This document shows positions 27,421 to 38,051 of a DNA stretch of 64,000 bases, piece by piece. A program made the position numbers and the translations under genes. Each line of letters begins with the position of its first letter. The first letter of the stretch is position 1. The DNA comes from Rhizobium leguminosarum bv. trifolii WSM2297 (lineage in GTDB: Bacteria; Pseudomonadota; Alphaproteobacteria; Rhizobiales; Rhizobiaceae), in NCBI RefSeq assembly GCF_000271845.1, contig NZ_JH719395.1:2261231-2325230 (forward strand), in the 5' to 3' direction. The notes beneath the pieces were generated by a model. That model saw only the letters and a list, made by a program, of their open reading frames with translations, was not told the DNA's origin and did no database searches.

Positions 27421-27825
27421 TTATGTTTGGGATGCATTGAGAGCTGGAGTTAGCTCTTCATAATCCTCGCTAAATCGGCCTCGCGTCAGAAACAAGGTCA
27501 GAGCTTCCTGCGCCACTGGTTTGATCCGTTCAGCGCATCCGGACTGGATGTATTCCGCCTCGCTTTGGAAGTGCAGTGTTTCTGTTGTGATGCCCTCCAA
27601 CATGCGCCCCAGGTCGTTGACCGTCTGTTCTTCCACGTCCGTGAACGCGCTATTTGGCCACCTGATCAACCGTCCATTATCCCAGCAGTCGAAAAACGCT
27701 AAAAAGAACTCATTGTAATTGACCTCAACGAGCCCTTCGTTTCCCCGAGCGAGAACTTCGACGGCGTCGATCACTCGATTTCGCAACCGTTGTTCAATCA
27801 CACGATCCGAAACTTCTTCATCCAT
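27421..27825 (-). CDS. Hypothetical acidic protein, 134 residues
   Basis: Starts MDEEVSDRVIEQRLRNRVID with GGAG 8 bases before the ATG; an earlier ATG lacks this. Helical and acidic, with FFDCWDNGRLIRWPNSAFTD in the middle. It resembles small immunity or accessory proteins in size and charge, but I recognise no family. Alone between IS66 and peptidase remnants. Confidence 0.5.
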   Translation of the reverse strand: MDEEVSDRVIEQRLRNRVIDAVEVLARGNEGLVEVNYNEFFLAFFDCWDNGRLIRWPNSAFTDVEEQTVNDLGRMLEGITTETLHFQSEAEYIQSGCAERIKPVAQEALTLFLTRGRFSEDYEELTPALNASQT

Positions 27826-27858
27826 ATCGAACACTCCGTTGAGCAGTCGCCTGCCCAA

Positions 27859-28306
27859 CAGTAGTGGTTTTCATTGAAGTCGCAATGTCAGCTTGCGCCG
27901 CTATGCTACCGCGCAACTCATGCGGCCATCAGCAAATCTACCGATGACTTCGGTCAAGGTGCGGGTGGCACGCCGCTTACAGGTCACGGAGCCAATCGTC
28001 ACCTATTTCGAACCCGGAAACCGCGCTGCTTTCGTCACCCGCGCTCCCGCCACCTTCATCCAAGCCACTGTGCCATACCCTTTCCTTGGACGGGCACCAT
28101 TCATAGAACGCCACTCGCGCCCGCGGCCTAGCCCAACACGTTTTTAGCGCACCGTCGGGGGCTGAGCGCTCGTCACCGTCGATACCCGCGACGCCACGCT
28201 AAAAACGCTCTGCGTTATGCGCCGATTGAGATTATGTGGCGGAGCCGTCCCGGCGCCAGCCGACGCCTGCCAAAATCTGGAATTCTCCGCCACATATTAC
28301 ACAATA
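27859..28306. other. No supported gene (448 bases)
   Basis: Only short Arg/Pro-rich frames on the plus strand, without start signals. It probably joins unrelated segments at the edge of the transporter/peptidase cargo. Nothing recognised. Confidence 0.5.
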
Positions 28307-28740
28307 TCAGATACCGTTCAGCAGTTGCAGCCCGGCGTCATTTGGTCGGAAATGGACGCCAAGATCGCCAGCGACTCCCGCCTTCTCGAGTCCTTTACGC
28401 ATCATCTCGACATCGGCGGCGGCATAGCGGTGGGTCGTGGCGACCACCGGGGGGCGGAATGCTTCGGTAAGCTGAATCCCCAGTCCATACCAGAGACCAG
28501 ACATGAGGTGGAATGTCATGCCGGGCGCAATTCGGCCTTGTCTCCGATCCGGAAGTTCGCCGGGCTCCCCCGGCGGATAGACAAGGCCAATCGCGTAACC
28601 AGCACAGTCCAATTTCACGAGACCGTATTGGCCAGGGCGTTACCGCAAGCGTTCGTTTGTCGTCGCAAGTTTCCCCTACATTGCGATTTGTAGACCAGCA
28701 CTCATTTCCTCCAGAACAGCCTTTTCTGCGTCTCTCGTCG
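28307..28740 (-). pseudogene. M24 Xaa-Pro peptidase remnant
   Basis: The minus strand reads AEKAVLEEMSAGLQIAM, stop, more in-frame stops, then KLDCAGYAIGLVYPPG, a gap and IAPGMTFHLMSGLWYGLGIQ. This matches the C-terminal catalytic half of M24 creatinase/prolidase proteins, with internal stops and lost segments. It lies immediately after the M81 peptidase in the same direction, so the ancestral operon probably contained both. Confidence 0.7.
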
Positions 28741-28744
28741 CGCA

Positions 28745-30196
28745 CTATGCGTCCGACCTCGGCCAGACGGGTCGCTGCAACTTAGTATAGGCGATCCGCG
28801 CGAAGTCCGGGGCAGCCGACCCCGGCGCTGCAACGTATTGAATTTCCGCGGCAATCGGTTCGAAGTTGTGATAGAAGTGCTGAGCTGATTTCACCACAAT
28901 GCCTCTCTTACCCGAGATGGAACAGCCTATATCAGTGAAGAGCTCAGGGGAGAATACCTGTTCGCGGATAGTCGAGCAAATGATGTGCACCCCTTCGACC
29001 TCGGCGTAGGCACTGGGACCAAGCCGCGATTGTGAGCCGCTAAGGCCTGGCTGTTTGTGCTCGGGGCAGAGCCCTCGAACGGTGCCGACAACATCCACGG
29101 GCTGGCCGGAATTCCGCCCCACCTTTCCGCCGATACGTAGCGCAAGAGCAGCCCCGATGCCGGCGCCGAAGCACATCTGGACCGCGACTGGATCCCAGAA
29201 GCAGCCCAGAGCGATGTCTCGAATGCCCAGGTCCAAAACGCGCTGCAGGATCGCTGTGTTGTCGGAGGCTGCTCCACCGCCTGCATTGTCGGCGACGTCC
29301 GCGATGACGACAGGAGCCCTCGCCGTGCTGGCGCGAACTCGTGCGAGAGCCTCGTCAACAGTCAGGTATGGTGTGCGGGCTTCCTCGCGCATGGCCGAAA
29401 ATTCTGCACCGAGTTGGCTTGCGAGCGCATCCGCTTGCGCTTGATTAGTGTCGGCAATCACGAGCACCTTCGCGCCGACGTCGGCCACGTCACCCCATGG
29501 GAAGCCATGGATCAGTGAAATCGAAGCAACGCCGTTCTTGCTTTGAAGTGCGCGTAAGCGTTCCACGAACGAGCGAACGGGTTCGCGTGTAGTCGGCCAC
29601 AAGCCGATTAACCTACAATCATGCACGGCCTTTACGGGCGTCAAGCTGCCCTTGCGCGTGGCCATCGTGAGATCATAGACCTCGCGCGCGCATTCTCGCA
29701 TGTCGGTGTGTGGGTACTCTTTGTAAGCTACGAGGATATCGGCGCCCTCCACCATTGCCTGAGTTAAGTGGCAGTGGTGATCGAGCGAAACCCCAATCTT
29801 GACGTTAGGTCCAACAAGGGCCCGCGTGCGCGCGATGATGTCACCTTCACAATCGTCGTACCCGTCCGCGATCATGGCGCCGTGGAGATCTAGCAGAACA
29901 ACGGCGACGGGTTGGGCATCGCGGAGGTCATCGAGAATGAAGTCGCGCAACTCTTCGTAAGTGGCACGGACGGTGGTACCGGCTGGTTGAGCAAAGGCGG
30001 TGATGCTTTCGACGACCTCGAGGCTATCATTCTTTGCCGCACGGCGCCACTCTGACAGCGCAACGCTACTCGCACTCCTCTCGCTGCAGCTTCCATCGCG
30101 GCGTGAATAGCCTCCTTCAGCGAACGACCGCAGATTGGTCGGAATTGGCGAGAACGAATTAGTCTCAGTCGCCAATGACGTCATGAAGATTCGCAC
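28745..30196 (-). CDS. M81-family (MlrC-like) metallopeptidase
   Basis: 483 residues starting MRIFMTSLATETNSFSPIPT. Family features include LLDLHGAMIADGYDDCEGDI, a metal-binding SLDHHCHLT, YKEYPHTDMRECA and ADNAGGGAASDNTAI. Relatives include MlrC, which degrades linearised microcystin peptides, and many uncharacterised copies next to peptide ABC transporters and amidases. Full length for the family. No signal peptide, so it should act on imported substrate. It lies 650 bases after the amidase, same strand, and is followed by a broken M24 gene. Confidence 0.88.
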   Translation of the reverse strand: MRIFMTSLATETNSFSPIPTNLRSFAEGGYSRRDGSCSERSASSVALSEWRRAAKNDSLEVVESITAFAQPAGTTVRATYEELRDFILDDLRDAQPVAVVLLDLHGAMIADGYDDCEGDIIARTRALVGPNVKIGVSLDHHCHLTQAMVEGADILVAYKEYPHTDMRECAREVYDLTMATRKGSLTPVKAVHDCRLIGLWPTTREPVRSFVERLRALQSKNGVASISLIHGFPWGDVADVGAKVLVIADTNQAQADALASQLGAEFSAMREEARTPYLTVDEALARVRASTARAPVVIADVADNAGGGAASDNTAILQRVLDLGIRDIALGCFWDPVAVQMCFGAGIGAALALRIGGKVGRNSGQPVDVVGTVRGLCPEHKQPGLSGSQSRLGPSAYAEVEGVHIICSTIREQVFSPELFTDIGCSISGKRGIVVKSAQHFYHNFEPIAAEIQYVAAPGSAAPDFARIAYTKLQRPVWPRSDA

Positions 30197-30849
30197 TTCC
30201 CATTCTCCTCACAGTCAGAGTTTAGCACAATTGGCCCGATTGTCCTCCGCAGCCGTCCGGCTAGGGTGATATGTGGTGGTAGCTCGAACGTGGCCGGCCA
30301 AGTGACAAGATCGACCGACAAAAGCGCATGCATTCGGCGCGTAGAGCGGATTGGAACGTCATTGCGTGGCCCCCAAATCCGTTCGAAAGCTGCCCGTTCC
30401 CGGCGCGAAAGCTCTGCCCGCACCGTCGTTGTCGCATGCCCGCGGAACAGGCAAGAAAAAGTGGCATGCGGTTCGAGCCATCTTCTGCTACTATCCCCTC
30501 CCGCTCCGCGAGCCGCCCGCCCTCCTTTTTACATATACAGAGACTACGATTTCGCCGCGCGCCTGGGAAAGGGAGATAAGGTGAACGTAATATGGTCCTG
30601 TGACTTGAAGGAGACGATTCCGGCAACGCAAGAGCGACGTGCGTTCCTAGAAAATCAAACCACGCGGCAACGATGGGACAAACGGATCGCTGAAACAGTA
30701 GCAAAAGCTGCGCGACGGCATCCCCTGGGCGCGCAACTGTTTTTAAGTTTGCATAACTAGTTAATAAAGCTAAGTCGCTCTGCACTATTCTGCGATACTC
30801 AATAGCCACGGCCGCGATTCCAGTCCAAGCAGTATTTTGTGACGGCACT
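30197..30849. other. 653-base gap between peptidase and amidase genes
   Basis: Frames of 164 codons (plus, 30266-30760) and 206 codons (minus, 30261-30881) overlap here, but both are Arg/Ser/Cys-rich and lack start signals; I do not support either. The gap may hold the M81 promoter. No hairpin with a T-run was seen. Confidence 0.45.
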
Positions 30850-32319
30850 TTAAGTACCTTGGGCGCGCACAATCGGATCAATCGATCCAGCTCTTATCCT
30901 CGGTTTGCGATGCCTCCATGGTAGAGCGTCTTCTAAGTCCCTTGCTGCGCGTACCAAGGTCGACTCGTCTCCGAAGCGGGCGACAATTTGAATCCCGATC
31001 GGCAGTGCATCATCACTTTGGGCCAAAGGCAAAGACACAGCTGGATGGCCCGTCACGTTGAATAGGCCGACAAACTGGTAAAGAGCAGCATCCGCGTCCA
31101 TGTACTCTTCAGCAGAAATCGTAGGATGGGTTGCGCAGTAAATACCGCCGTGAGGGATTGCACGCGATGGCATGGTGGGCGTCAGGAGTATGTCGTAGTC
31201 TCGAATCGCCTCACCAACCTGCAGCCTCATCTTCCGTACGGCCTCATGGACGTCAGAGGCATGAGACAGTGGTAAATTACGGGCATGCTCATGAAGCTTC
31301 AAATTGACTGGCTCGAGGGTTTCCACATTGATCTCTCGGCCCATGAGTCGCGCCGCATTCTGAAGCCAGTTCGCTCGCAAATCTGCCATTCCGAGCAGGA
31401 TGCTGCTGTAGTCTGCGGAAGTGTGTGGGGGATCGACGTCCTCAAGCAAGTGCCCCATCTGGGAAAGAACCGCTGCCGTGACATCGATCGCTTTCGAAAC
31501 TTCTGGTTCGAGTTCGACCGCACCCCATTTTGTCCTAGCGACGCCAATCCGCAGTCGACCAGTCGCCTGTGTCAACTCCTCAACGTACGGGCGATCTGGC
31601 TGAACAATAACGAACGGATCTCCTGGATACGGCCCGGAGAATACGTCCAAGGCTGCAGCCATATCTCTAACCGTTTTACATACAACAAACTGACGCGAGA
31701 ACCCGAAAGCGGAGTCCTGGTTGTTTGGACCTCCGGATATCCGACCGCGTGATGGATTCAACCCGACCAGTCCGCACCATGCTGCGGGAGTACGTGTTGA
31801 GCCACCACCGTCACTTGAAGAAGCAATTGGCGTGATTCCTGCCGCAACCGCCGCGGCCGCTCCGCCCGAAGAGCCACCTGCAGTACGGTTTAAGTCCCAG
31901 GGGTTTCCGGTCACTCCTGTGAGAATTGATTCGCTCATCCCCGATATGCCGAATTCAGGCGTTGTCGTGCGGCCAAGAATTCTGAGGCCCTCAGCGCGTG
32001 CTCTGCGTATATAGTGGCTATCTGTTTCCCAACGGTTGCCCTTGAACAAACGGCTTCCTTTCTCTTCAAGGCGCCCTGCCTCCGCGAAACCCAAATCTTT
32101 TCTCAGGAATGGTACGCCGTTGAAGAGTCCTCCGTCCCGACCATTTGCAGCTACAGTTTCAGCATCATCGTAAAACTCAATCACCGCGTTGATCTTGGGA
32201 TTAACGTCATCATGCGCCTCACGAGCAAGTTGAGCGAGTTCTATCGCTTTCACTTCTCCAGAGCTGACCAGAGAAGCCAATCCGGTAGCATCAAGATCAA
32301 CGTATTCGCTTAGCTTCAT
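30850..32319 (-). CDS. Amidase-signature hydrolase
   Basis: 489 residues from ATG 32319 (MKLSEYVDLDATGLASLVSS), with GGAGGAG before it; an upstream extension is rejected. It has the amidase-signature triad: Lys in PFLRKDLG (~75-82), Ser in AGGSSGGAAA (~150) and Ser in SSDGGGSTRTP (~175). It hydrolyses amide bonds; the substrate is unknown. Located 104 bases after the last transporter ATPase gene in the same direction, so the imported compound is probably its substrate. Confidence 0.9.
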   Translation of the reverse strand: MKLSEYVDLDATGLASLVSSGEVKAIELAQLAREAHDDVNPKINAVIEFYDDAETVAANGRDGGLFNGVPFLRKDLGFAEAGRLEEKGSRLFKGNRWETDSHYIRRARAEGLRILGRTTTPEFGISGMSESILTGVTGNPWDLNRTAGGSSGGAAAAVAAGITPIASSSDGGGSTRTPAAWCGLVGLNPSRGRISGGPNNQDSAFGFSRQFVVCKTVRDMAAALDVFSGPYPGDPFVIVQPDRPYVEELTQATGRLRIGVARTKWGAVELEPEVSKAIDVTAAVLSQMGHLLEDVDPPHTSADYSSILLGMADLRANWLQNAARLMGREINVETLEPVNLKLHEHARNLPLSHASDVHEAVRKMRLQVGEAIRDYDILLTPTMPSRAIPHGGIYCATHPTISAEEYMDADAALYQFVGLFNVTGHPAVSLPLAQSDDALPIGIQIVARFGDESTLVRAARDLEDALPWRHRKPRIRAGSIDPIVRAQGT

Positions 32320-32422
32320 GGTAACTCCTCCATTCGAGCTGCGGCGCCGCGCTTGTTTCCTGCTCGTATCCATGCTCAGAGCCCGCCGAGTACGACCCGG
32401 TGCTGCGGTCCAGAGAACTGTC

Positions 32423-33427
32423 TTATTTCGTGAGCAACCAACAGGCGGCGTCATGAGTTGGACTTAAGGCAACCGCTGGGGGATCCTCCCTTCTGCAGCG
32501 ATCTACAGCAACTGGGCAACGGGGGTGAAATCTGCACCCTATTGGGATTCGTGCCGCACTAGGCACCTCGCCATCAAGAGCGGGAATAGCTTCGCCAGTG
32601 GTGGCGGGATGCGCCTTTGGCGTAGCCTTGCTAAGAGCCAGTGTATAGGGATGCTGGGGATTAAAGGTTATCTCGTCGGCGGTGCCGATCTCTACAATAC
32701 GACCGAGATACATGACTGCGACGCGATCGGCAATTGACCAAGCGACTGGTAGGTCATGGGTGATGAAGAGGAGGGCCATGTTGCTCTGCGTGCGTAAGTC
32801 CGTCAGGACCTGTAGAATTTGCGCGCGTATTGAGACGTCGAGCATCGATACCGGCTCATCCGCCACAATCAGGTCCGGTTGGACAGCCAGTGCCCCCGCA
32901 ATCACAACTCGCTGACGCTGGCCGCCGGACAACTCGTGAGGAAATCTAGAAAGAAAATCCTGCGGAGGATTGAGGCCGGCTGCTGCGAGTGAGCTGGAAA
33001 CTCGCTCCGCCAGTTCCTCATCATGCTCCGCCAACCGAAGCGAGCGCACGCCCTCAGCGACGATTTCGAAGACGGTATGGCGCGGGTTTAACGCCTGGTA
33101 GGCATCTTGAAAGATCATCTGAACCCGATGCCTGTACGGACGCAGAGCAGAAAAGCCGTTCACCGAGGTCACGTCCCGACCATCAAAAAAAAGCTTGCCG
33201 CCTGTCGGCTGGATCAATTTCGTAATAACACGACCCACCGTGGACTTGCCGCTACCAGACTCCCCCACAACGGCGACAATTTCGCCGCGGCCGATGGTAA
33301 GATCTATCCCGTCTACAGCGCGAACCGCTGCGACAGGACGTGCAAAGATCCGATCAAGTGTTCCACCTCTCCCTGCAAAGTGTACTTTTAGGTTCTCCAG
33401 AGACAAGATACACGCGGCGTTAGACAT
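32423..33427 (-). CDS. Peptide-type ABC transporter ATPase (DppF/OppF-like)
   Basis: 334 residues from ATG 33427, which overlaps the end of the upstream ATPase gene by 8 bases. Walker [11 protein letters not shown]-loop [14 protein letters not shown], signature [15 protein letters not shown], Walker [14 protein letters not shown]-loop THDLPVAW, and the C-terminal oligopeptide-transporter extension with a Cys cluster (GCRFHPRCP). It energises uptake together with the DppD-like partner. Last transporter gene of the operon. Confidence 0.92.
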   Translation of the reverse strand: MSNAACILSLENLKVHFAGRGGTLDRIFARPVAAVRAVDGIDLTIGRGEIVAVVGESGSGKSTVGRVITKLIQPTGGKLFFDGRDVTSVNGFSALRPYRHRVQMIFQDAYQALNPRHTVFEIVAEGVRSLRLAEHDEELAERVSSSLAAAGLNPPQDFLSRFPHELSGGQRQRVVIAGALAVQPDLIVADEPVSMLDVSIRAQILQVLTDLRTQSNMALLFITHDLPVAWSIADRVAVMYLGRIVEIGTADEITFNPQHPYTLALSKATPKAHPATTGEAIPALDGEVPSAARIPIGCRFHPRCPVAVDRCRREDPPAVALSPTHDAACWLLTK

Positions 33428-34433
33428 TTGAGTTTGCTTTCGGTTCTTGGCAAGTCGCCGAGTAAAGGTGACAAGCGACGCGTCCATGTTGTTGGGCCGT
33501 TGGGCTCGGAACCTCCTTGGCGCAGATGTCCATCGCGGACGGACAGCGTGTGCGGAAGGCGCAACCTGACGGGCGGTTCTGCAAGGACGGTGGATCACCC
33601 GGTATCGGCTTGGTTACACGCTTTCCCCGAGTTGGATCTGGAATGGAGTCGATGAGAAGCTTAGTGTATGGGTGCTTGGGGCTTCGGAAGACATCGGCCA
33701 CGTTGCCATCTTCGATGATGCGGCCAGCATACATGATCATGACGCGATCGCAGGATTCTGCGACAACCGACAGATCATGCGTGATCAAGATTAGTGCAAG
33801 GTTGAGTTCTTTCCTCAGGCGCTTCACCAACGTTAAGATTTGCGCTTGGGTGATCACATCGAGTGCGGTTGTGGGCTCATCCCCAATAATTATAGAGGGG
33901 TGGCAGGCGAGCGCCATAGCGATCATCACCCTTTGCCGCATACCCCCCGAGAGTTCGTGGGGGTAAGCGGCGCCGCGCTCCACCGAGATGCCGACTAACT
34001 CCAGTAGTTCCCTTGCACGCCTCATCGCCTCATTGCGTGTCATTCCGAGCTTGAGAATGCATGGTTCGGCGATTTGTTTGATGATTCGTTGTACGGGGTT
34101 GAGCGCGTTCATTGCTCCTTGAAATACGACCGACACATCATTCCAACGGTGTGGCCGCATGGCATCTTCATCGTTGATGGGAAGACGCTTGCCGCGATAG
34201 CGGACCTCACCTGAGGCGACCTTCGCGTTTGGTGGCAACAAGCCTGCGACGGTCATTGCGGTCGTAGTTTTGCCGCTGCCGGACTCGCCGACAAGCGCAA
34301 CCGCCTCACCAGCATGAATTAATAAGCTGATATCGCGGAGAGCAGGCAGCGACCTGTTCAATAGTTGATAATCGACTGAGATGTCTACCACCTCCAAGAT
34401 GGGGGCTGCAGTGGGTGGAAAGGCGCTGCTCAT
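33420..34433 (-). CDS. Peptide-type ABC transporter ATPase (DppD/OppD-like)
   Basis: 337 residues from ATG 34433, which overlaps the permease stop (ATGA) and has GGAGGG upstream. Walker [11 protein letters not shown]-loop [14 protein letters not shown], signature [15 protein letters not shown], Walker [13 protein letters not shown], then THDLSVVAE and a Cys-containing C-terminus (GCAFRTRCP). Pairs with the following ATPase. Confidence 0.92.
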   Translation of the reverse strand: MSSAFPPTAAPILEVVDISVDYQLLNRSLPALRDISLLIHAGEAVALVGESGSGKTTTAMTVAGLLPPNAKVASGEVRYRGKRLPINDEDAMRPHRWNDVSVVFQGAMNALNPVQRIIKQIAEPCILKLGMTRNEAMRRARELLELVGISVERGAAYPHELSGGMRQRVMIAMALACHPSIIIGDEPTTALDVITQAQILTLVKRLRKELNLALILITHDLSVVAESCDRVMIMYAGRIIEDGNVADVFRSPKHPYTKLLIDSIPDPTRGKRVTKPIPGDPPSLQNRPSGCAFRTRCPSAMDICAKEVPSPTAQQHGRVACHLYSATCQEPKANSNV

Positions 34434-35368
34434 GGGATAGCCCTCCGGCGCGGATTGAAAATATCGTCGAGAGCGTTGCCAATCATAACAAAGCTGAGCG
34501 ATACGATGACCACACAGAGGCCAGGTGCGCCGAGATACCACCACGCTCCGGAACTGGCAGCGCCGGCACGCTGAGCCAGTGACAATATTGTACCCCACGA
34601 GGGCTGCAACGGGTCGCCAAGCCCAAGAAACGAGAGAGCGGTTTCAGTGTAAATGGCGTTGGCGACAACCAAGGCGCCATTTGCGGCAATCTGCGGCACG
34701 AGATTTGGTAGGAGATGGCGCGTCATTATCTTAATGTTGCTAGTTCCTACTACCCGTGCACGCTCGACGAATTGCCGCTCGCGCAACGTTAAGGTCTGGC
34801 TTCGCACAATTCTGGCGACAAATGCCCAACTGGTCAGGCCAATCACCAAAATAATTACGAGAAGCGAAGGTCGAAAACCGAGGATATCTCCACCGCGGCC
34901 CATAACACCGACGGCTACAGGCGTGATGACCAACGCTAAGACGAAAGACGGAATGACAAAAAAGAAATCCGTCATGCGCATCAACCAGACATCAACCCAG
35001 CGGCCGTAGTAGCCAGAGGCCATCCCGACCATAGTTCCAACGATAAGGCTGATACCAGTGGAAATCAGTGCGATAATCAGAGAGGTGCGGGCGCCATGAA
35101 CGACAAGGTTCAGCACATCTCGCCCAACCTCATCGGTTCCGAGCGGATTTGCGTAAGAGGGTGCTGCCAGAAAGTCACCCGCGGCATTTATGGCTGTCTG
35201 CAAGGGGCCAACGAGGATGACAGGCATCGCCGCCATGGCAAGAAAAACGACCAGAGCCGCCAGCCCAAGCTTGGCACCGTTGTGGGCCATCAACTGACCA
35301 AGGAATGCTTTGACAGCCCGGCCGCGGACCCGCGGGCTGGGTCGTCTAGATTTTTTCATGTCGGTCAT
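34430..35368 (-). CDS. Peptide-type ABC transporter permease (DppC-like)
   Basis: 312 residues. One N-terminal membrane segment (~30-52), a periplasmic loop with the family motif NPLGTDEVGRDVLNLVVHGA, then about five more segments and the EAA-type loop ERARVVGTSNIKIMTRHLLP. Its start overlaps the stop of the first permease (TAATG). Confidence 0.92.
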   Translation of the reverse strand: MTDMKKSRRPSPRVRGRAVKAFLGQLMAHNGAKLGLAALVVFLAMAAMPVILVGPLQTAINAAGDFLAAPSYANPLGTDEVGRDVLNLVVHGARTSLIIALISTGISLIVGTMVGMASGYYGRWVDVWLMRMTDFFFVIPSFVLALVITPVAVGVMGRGGDILGFRPSLLVIILVIGLTSWAFVARIVRSQTLTLRERQFVERARVVGTSNIKIMTRHLLPNLVPQIAANGALVVANAIYTETALSFLGLGDPLQPSWGTILSLAQRAGAASSGAWWYLGAPGLCVVIVSLSFVMIGNALDDIFNPRRRAIP

Positions 35369-36366
35369 TACCGCACCCGCGGATCTAGAAAGCCGTAGAT
35401 CAGATCGGCTATAAGGTTTGCGAAAACGATGGAAACACCAAGGAGCAAAAATATGCCCTGCAGAACTGGATAGTCCCGCGCGTTCAGCGCTTCGACTGTC
35501 AAGCTGCCAATCCCAGGCCAGGCAAAAACTGATTCGACCGTGATCGCGCCAGCAACCACATAGCCGAGGTTAAGCGTGATTAGCGTAACAACCGGTAACA
35601 AAGCGTTGCGGAAAGCATGCCGCATCAGCATCTGTTTGTTAGTCAATCCCTTAGCGCGAGCCGTCACCATGTAGTCCTCGGTGACAACATCACTCATTGC
35701 AGCACGCGCGACCACCACATACTGGCCAATCAGTCCTAGCGTTACGGCGAGAACCGGCAGTATGAGATGGCGGGCATAGTCTGATAACCATTCCAGAGAG
35801 CCACCATAAGGTGCCCCCGCCGAATACGCGCCATAACCCGGGAGCCATCCGAGCATCGTACTGAAGACCACAACTAACAACATGCCGAGCCAAAAGGGTG
35901 GTGTTGAGTATAACGCCAAAGAGACACTGGTGGTGATATTGTCAACTGCTCCACTTCTTCGCCAACCAGCGATGATGCCGAGTGAAACACCAATTGAGAT
36001 GGCAACTATCTGCGCTAGTCCTGCCAACGCGAGAGTTTGCGGTAACCTTTCAAGGATGAGGTCAGCAACACGTCTCCCCCTGAATTTGAAACTATAACCA
36101 AGATCGCCCCGCAGCGTGGCCGAGATATAGCTGACGAGTTGGTTTGGGATTAATGGCTGATCAAGGCCCCAGCTTTGACGTTGAGCCTCGATCTGCTGGG
36201 TCGTAACTGCACTGCGAGCTCCTGCCAACAACATGTTGGCAGGGTCGCCGGGGATTACCCGGAACAGCAAGAAGTTGAGAACGGCCACCATGAAGAGCGT
36301 AGTCACTGCTCTGAATATGATGCGCCCTAGATGATGGCCTGCTTGGCCTCCCGATCCGCCGGCCAT
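35368..36366 (-). CDS. Peptide-type ABC transporter permease (DppB-like)
   Basis: 332 residues from ATG 36366, which overlaps the binding-protein stop (TGATG); a GTG one codon earlier is possible. Six membrane segments, the N-terminal FRVIPGDPANMLL motif and the EAA loop VTARAKGLTNKQMLMRHAFR mark it as DppB-type. Forms the channel with the DppC-like partner. Confidence 0.92.
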   Translation of the reverse strand: MAGGSGGQAGHHLGRIIFRAVTTLFMVAVLNFLLFRVIPGDPANMLLAGARSAVTTQQIEAQRQSWGLDQPLIPNQLVSYISATLRGDLGYSFKFRGRRVADLILERLPQTLALAGLAQIVAISIGVSLGIIAGWRRSGAVDNITTSVSLALYSTPPFWLGMLLVVVFSTMLGWLPGYGAYSAGAPYGGSLEWLSDYARHLILPVLAVTLGLIGQYVVVARAAMSDVVTEDYMVTARAKGLTNKQMLMRHAFRNALLPVVTLITLNLGYVVAGAITVESVFAWPGIGSLTVEALNARDYPVLQGIFLLLGVSIVFANLIADLIYGFLDPRVR

Positions 36367-38051
36367 CACGCAGCCTTCATACGATCAAACGGGAAGGAGC
36401 TCCACATGGAGATCAGGTCATCCGTTCCCCAGCCTTCGAAGCAGTCTTTCCGACGCGCATCCAACATGAATGGATAGGCGAGCATTATATAGGGGGCCTC
36501 TTTGTAGATGAGCCGAACAGCCTTCTCGACCAACTGTTGGCTCTTTTCGAGTTGAGCTGTCTTCGCAACTTCAGCAGCAAGCTCATCAAACGTGGCATTT
36601 TGCCAGTAAGCGCGATTATGTCTAACGCCTTTTTGTCCAAGAACAAGCAAATCGGGTGCACTAGGAGACAGCCATATTCCGCCGATGAACAAGTCCCATT
36701 TCCCGCCGCCTTGGCTTGGCAAAGCGGTACGCGCTTGAATTGCTCCTGAGTCCAACTGTGTTACAGAGACCGGAATCCCGATCTGTCCAAGCCAGCCTGC
36801 GACCAATTGAACAGCCGCGATGGGGGTTTCCATTGTTCCTGAGCTTGTACCGCTAATTAGCTCAAGCTGAAAACTGTGGCCCTCCTTGTCCTCCCGGACG
36901 CCGTCACCATTTGTGTCTTTATAGCCTGCAGCATCGAGTCTGCGTGCCGCCTCCTCCAAGTCGAAGTGACGCCTGATGTCGGCAAGGTCGGAATAGTAAT
37001 CCTTCGAGACCGGCATAACCAATCCTAAACCCGGGTCGGCATGGCCCCGAAACGCGCGCTCGGCAATCAAATTCTGGTCGATGGCATAACCAATTGCGTC
37101 GCGAAACGCCTGATCTTGCAGCGCATTAGTACTTCCCGCCCCTTCGCCTGAAGCGGTATTGAACGCGAGATAATTGCGAGCCTCAATGCTCTCTTGTCCA
37201 ACGACTACACCATCGTCCTTCGATAGATCATTCCATTGAGCCGGGGTAAGGTTCATTCCGTAGTCAAGGTCTCCGCTCTTTAGCCCCTGCGCGATGGAAT
37301 CTGCGCTCTGGAAGAACGAAAACACCAACCCCGCTATAGCGGGCTGGCCTGTACGGAAATACGCATTCGGCATCATTCGGGCGAACTGGCCTTGCTGAAA
37401 CTCCGCAATGATCATCGGTCCCGTTCCTACGAGCGGCGGGTCGTTGCGGAATGTGCTGCGAGCGTCGGCGTAACTGATGTCCTTCCAGATATGCTCCGGA
37501 ACGATCATAATGGTATTGTCGATCGGCCACCGTGTCGGGGTCTTCGTGACGATCTGTAACGTCAAGTCGTCGAGAGCTGCAATCTTCTCCACAAGTTCTA
37601 ATCCACCCGTGTTGTTCCAGCCGATGTTCAATTCCTCTGGCTTCCCGATGGAGTCGCGGAGATAATTGTAGGTGAAAGCCGCGTCTCGAGCTGTAGCGGG
37701 CTTGCCATCCGACCATTTCATCCCGGGCCAGACCTTGAAGGTCCAAGTGAGACTGTCTTCGGCGACAGACCATTCCTTTGCAAACCCCTTCCGATCGGCG
37801 TGACGCTGAGCGTCAACGCCCACCAGGAAGTCATAGGTGAAGGCTGTAGGCCAAAATGAGGACCAGGTGGCAAATGGGTTCATCGTGTCTGGCGCCAGAA
37901 TTCCAGCGATGCGCGCAATATGGTCGCCGCACGACGATGCCAAGGCTGTCGAGCTCATAAGCAAAGGTGCGGCTAATCCGATCAGGATTGCTTTTAAGAT
38001 CGTACGGCGTTGATGAAACCAAATGTCCTGTGTGTTTGGGTTTGATGTCAT
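36366..38051 (-). CDS. Peptide-type ABC transporter solute-binding protein
   Basis: 561 residues of the extracellular solute-binding family 5. A signal peptide with long basic start (hydrophobic core ~20-36, cleavage near ALA-SS) is followed by the mature fold with the motifs LTWTFKVWPGMKWSDGKPAT and YYSDLADIRRHFDLEEAARR. Slightly longer than typical DppA. First gene of the minus-strand operon; GGGGAAC precedes the ATG. The ligand is not evident; the amidase and M81 genes suggest an amide or peptide. Confidence 0.92.
   Translation of the reverse strand: MTSNPNTQDIWFHQRRTILKAILIGLAAPLLMSSTALASSCGDHIARIAGILAPDTMNPFATWSSFWPTAFTYDFLVGVDAQRHADRKGFAKEWSVAEDSLTWTFKVWPGMKWSDGKPATARDAAFTYNYLRDSIGKPEELNIGWNNTGGLELVEKIAALDDLTLQIVTKTPTRWPIDNTIMIVPEHIWKDISYADARSTFRNDPPLVGTGPMIIAEFQQGQFARMMPNAYFRTGQPAIAGLVFSFFQSADSIAQGLKSGDLDYGMNLTPAQWNDLSKDDGVVVGQESIEARNYLAFNTASGEGAGSTNALQDQAFRDAIGYAIDQNLIAERAFRGHADPGLGLVMPVSKDYYSDLADIRRHFDLEEAARRLDAAGYKDTNGDGVREDKEGHSFQLELISGTSSGTMETPIAAVQLVAGWLGQIGIPVSVTQLDSGAIQARTALPSQGGGKWDLFIGGIWLSPSAPDLLVLGQKGVRHNRAYWQNATFDELAAEVAKTAQLEKSQQLVEKAVRLIYKEAPYIMLAYPFMLDARRKDCFEGWGTDDLISMWSSFPFDRMKAA

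Noticed and set aside
30261..30881. 206-codon minus frame and 164-codon plus frame between M81 and amidase
   Set aside because: Arg/Ser/Cys-rich composition, no ribosome site, no recognisable motif; they overlap each other.
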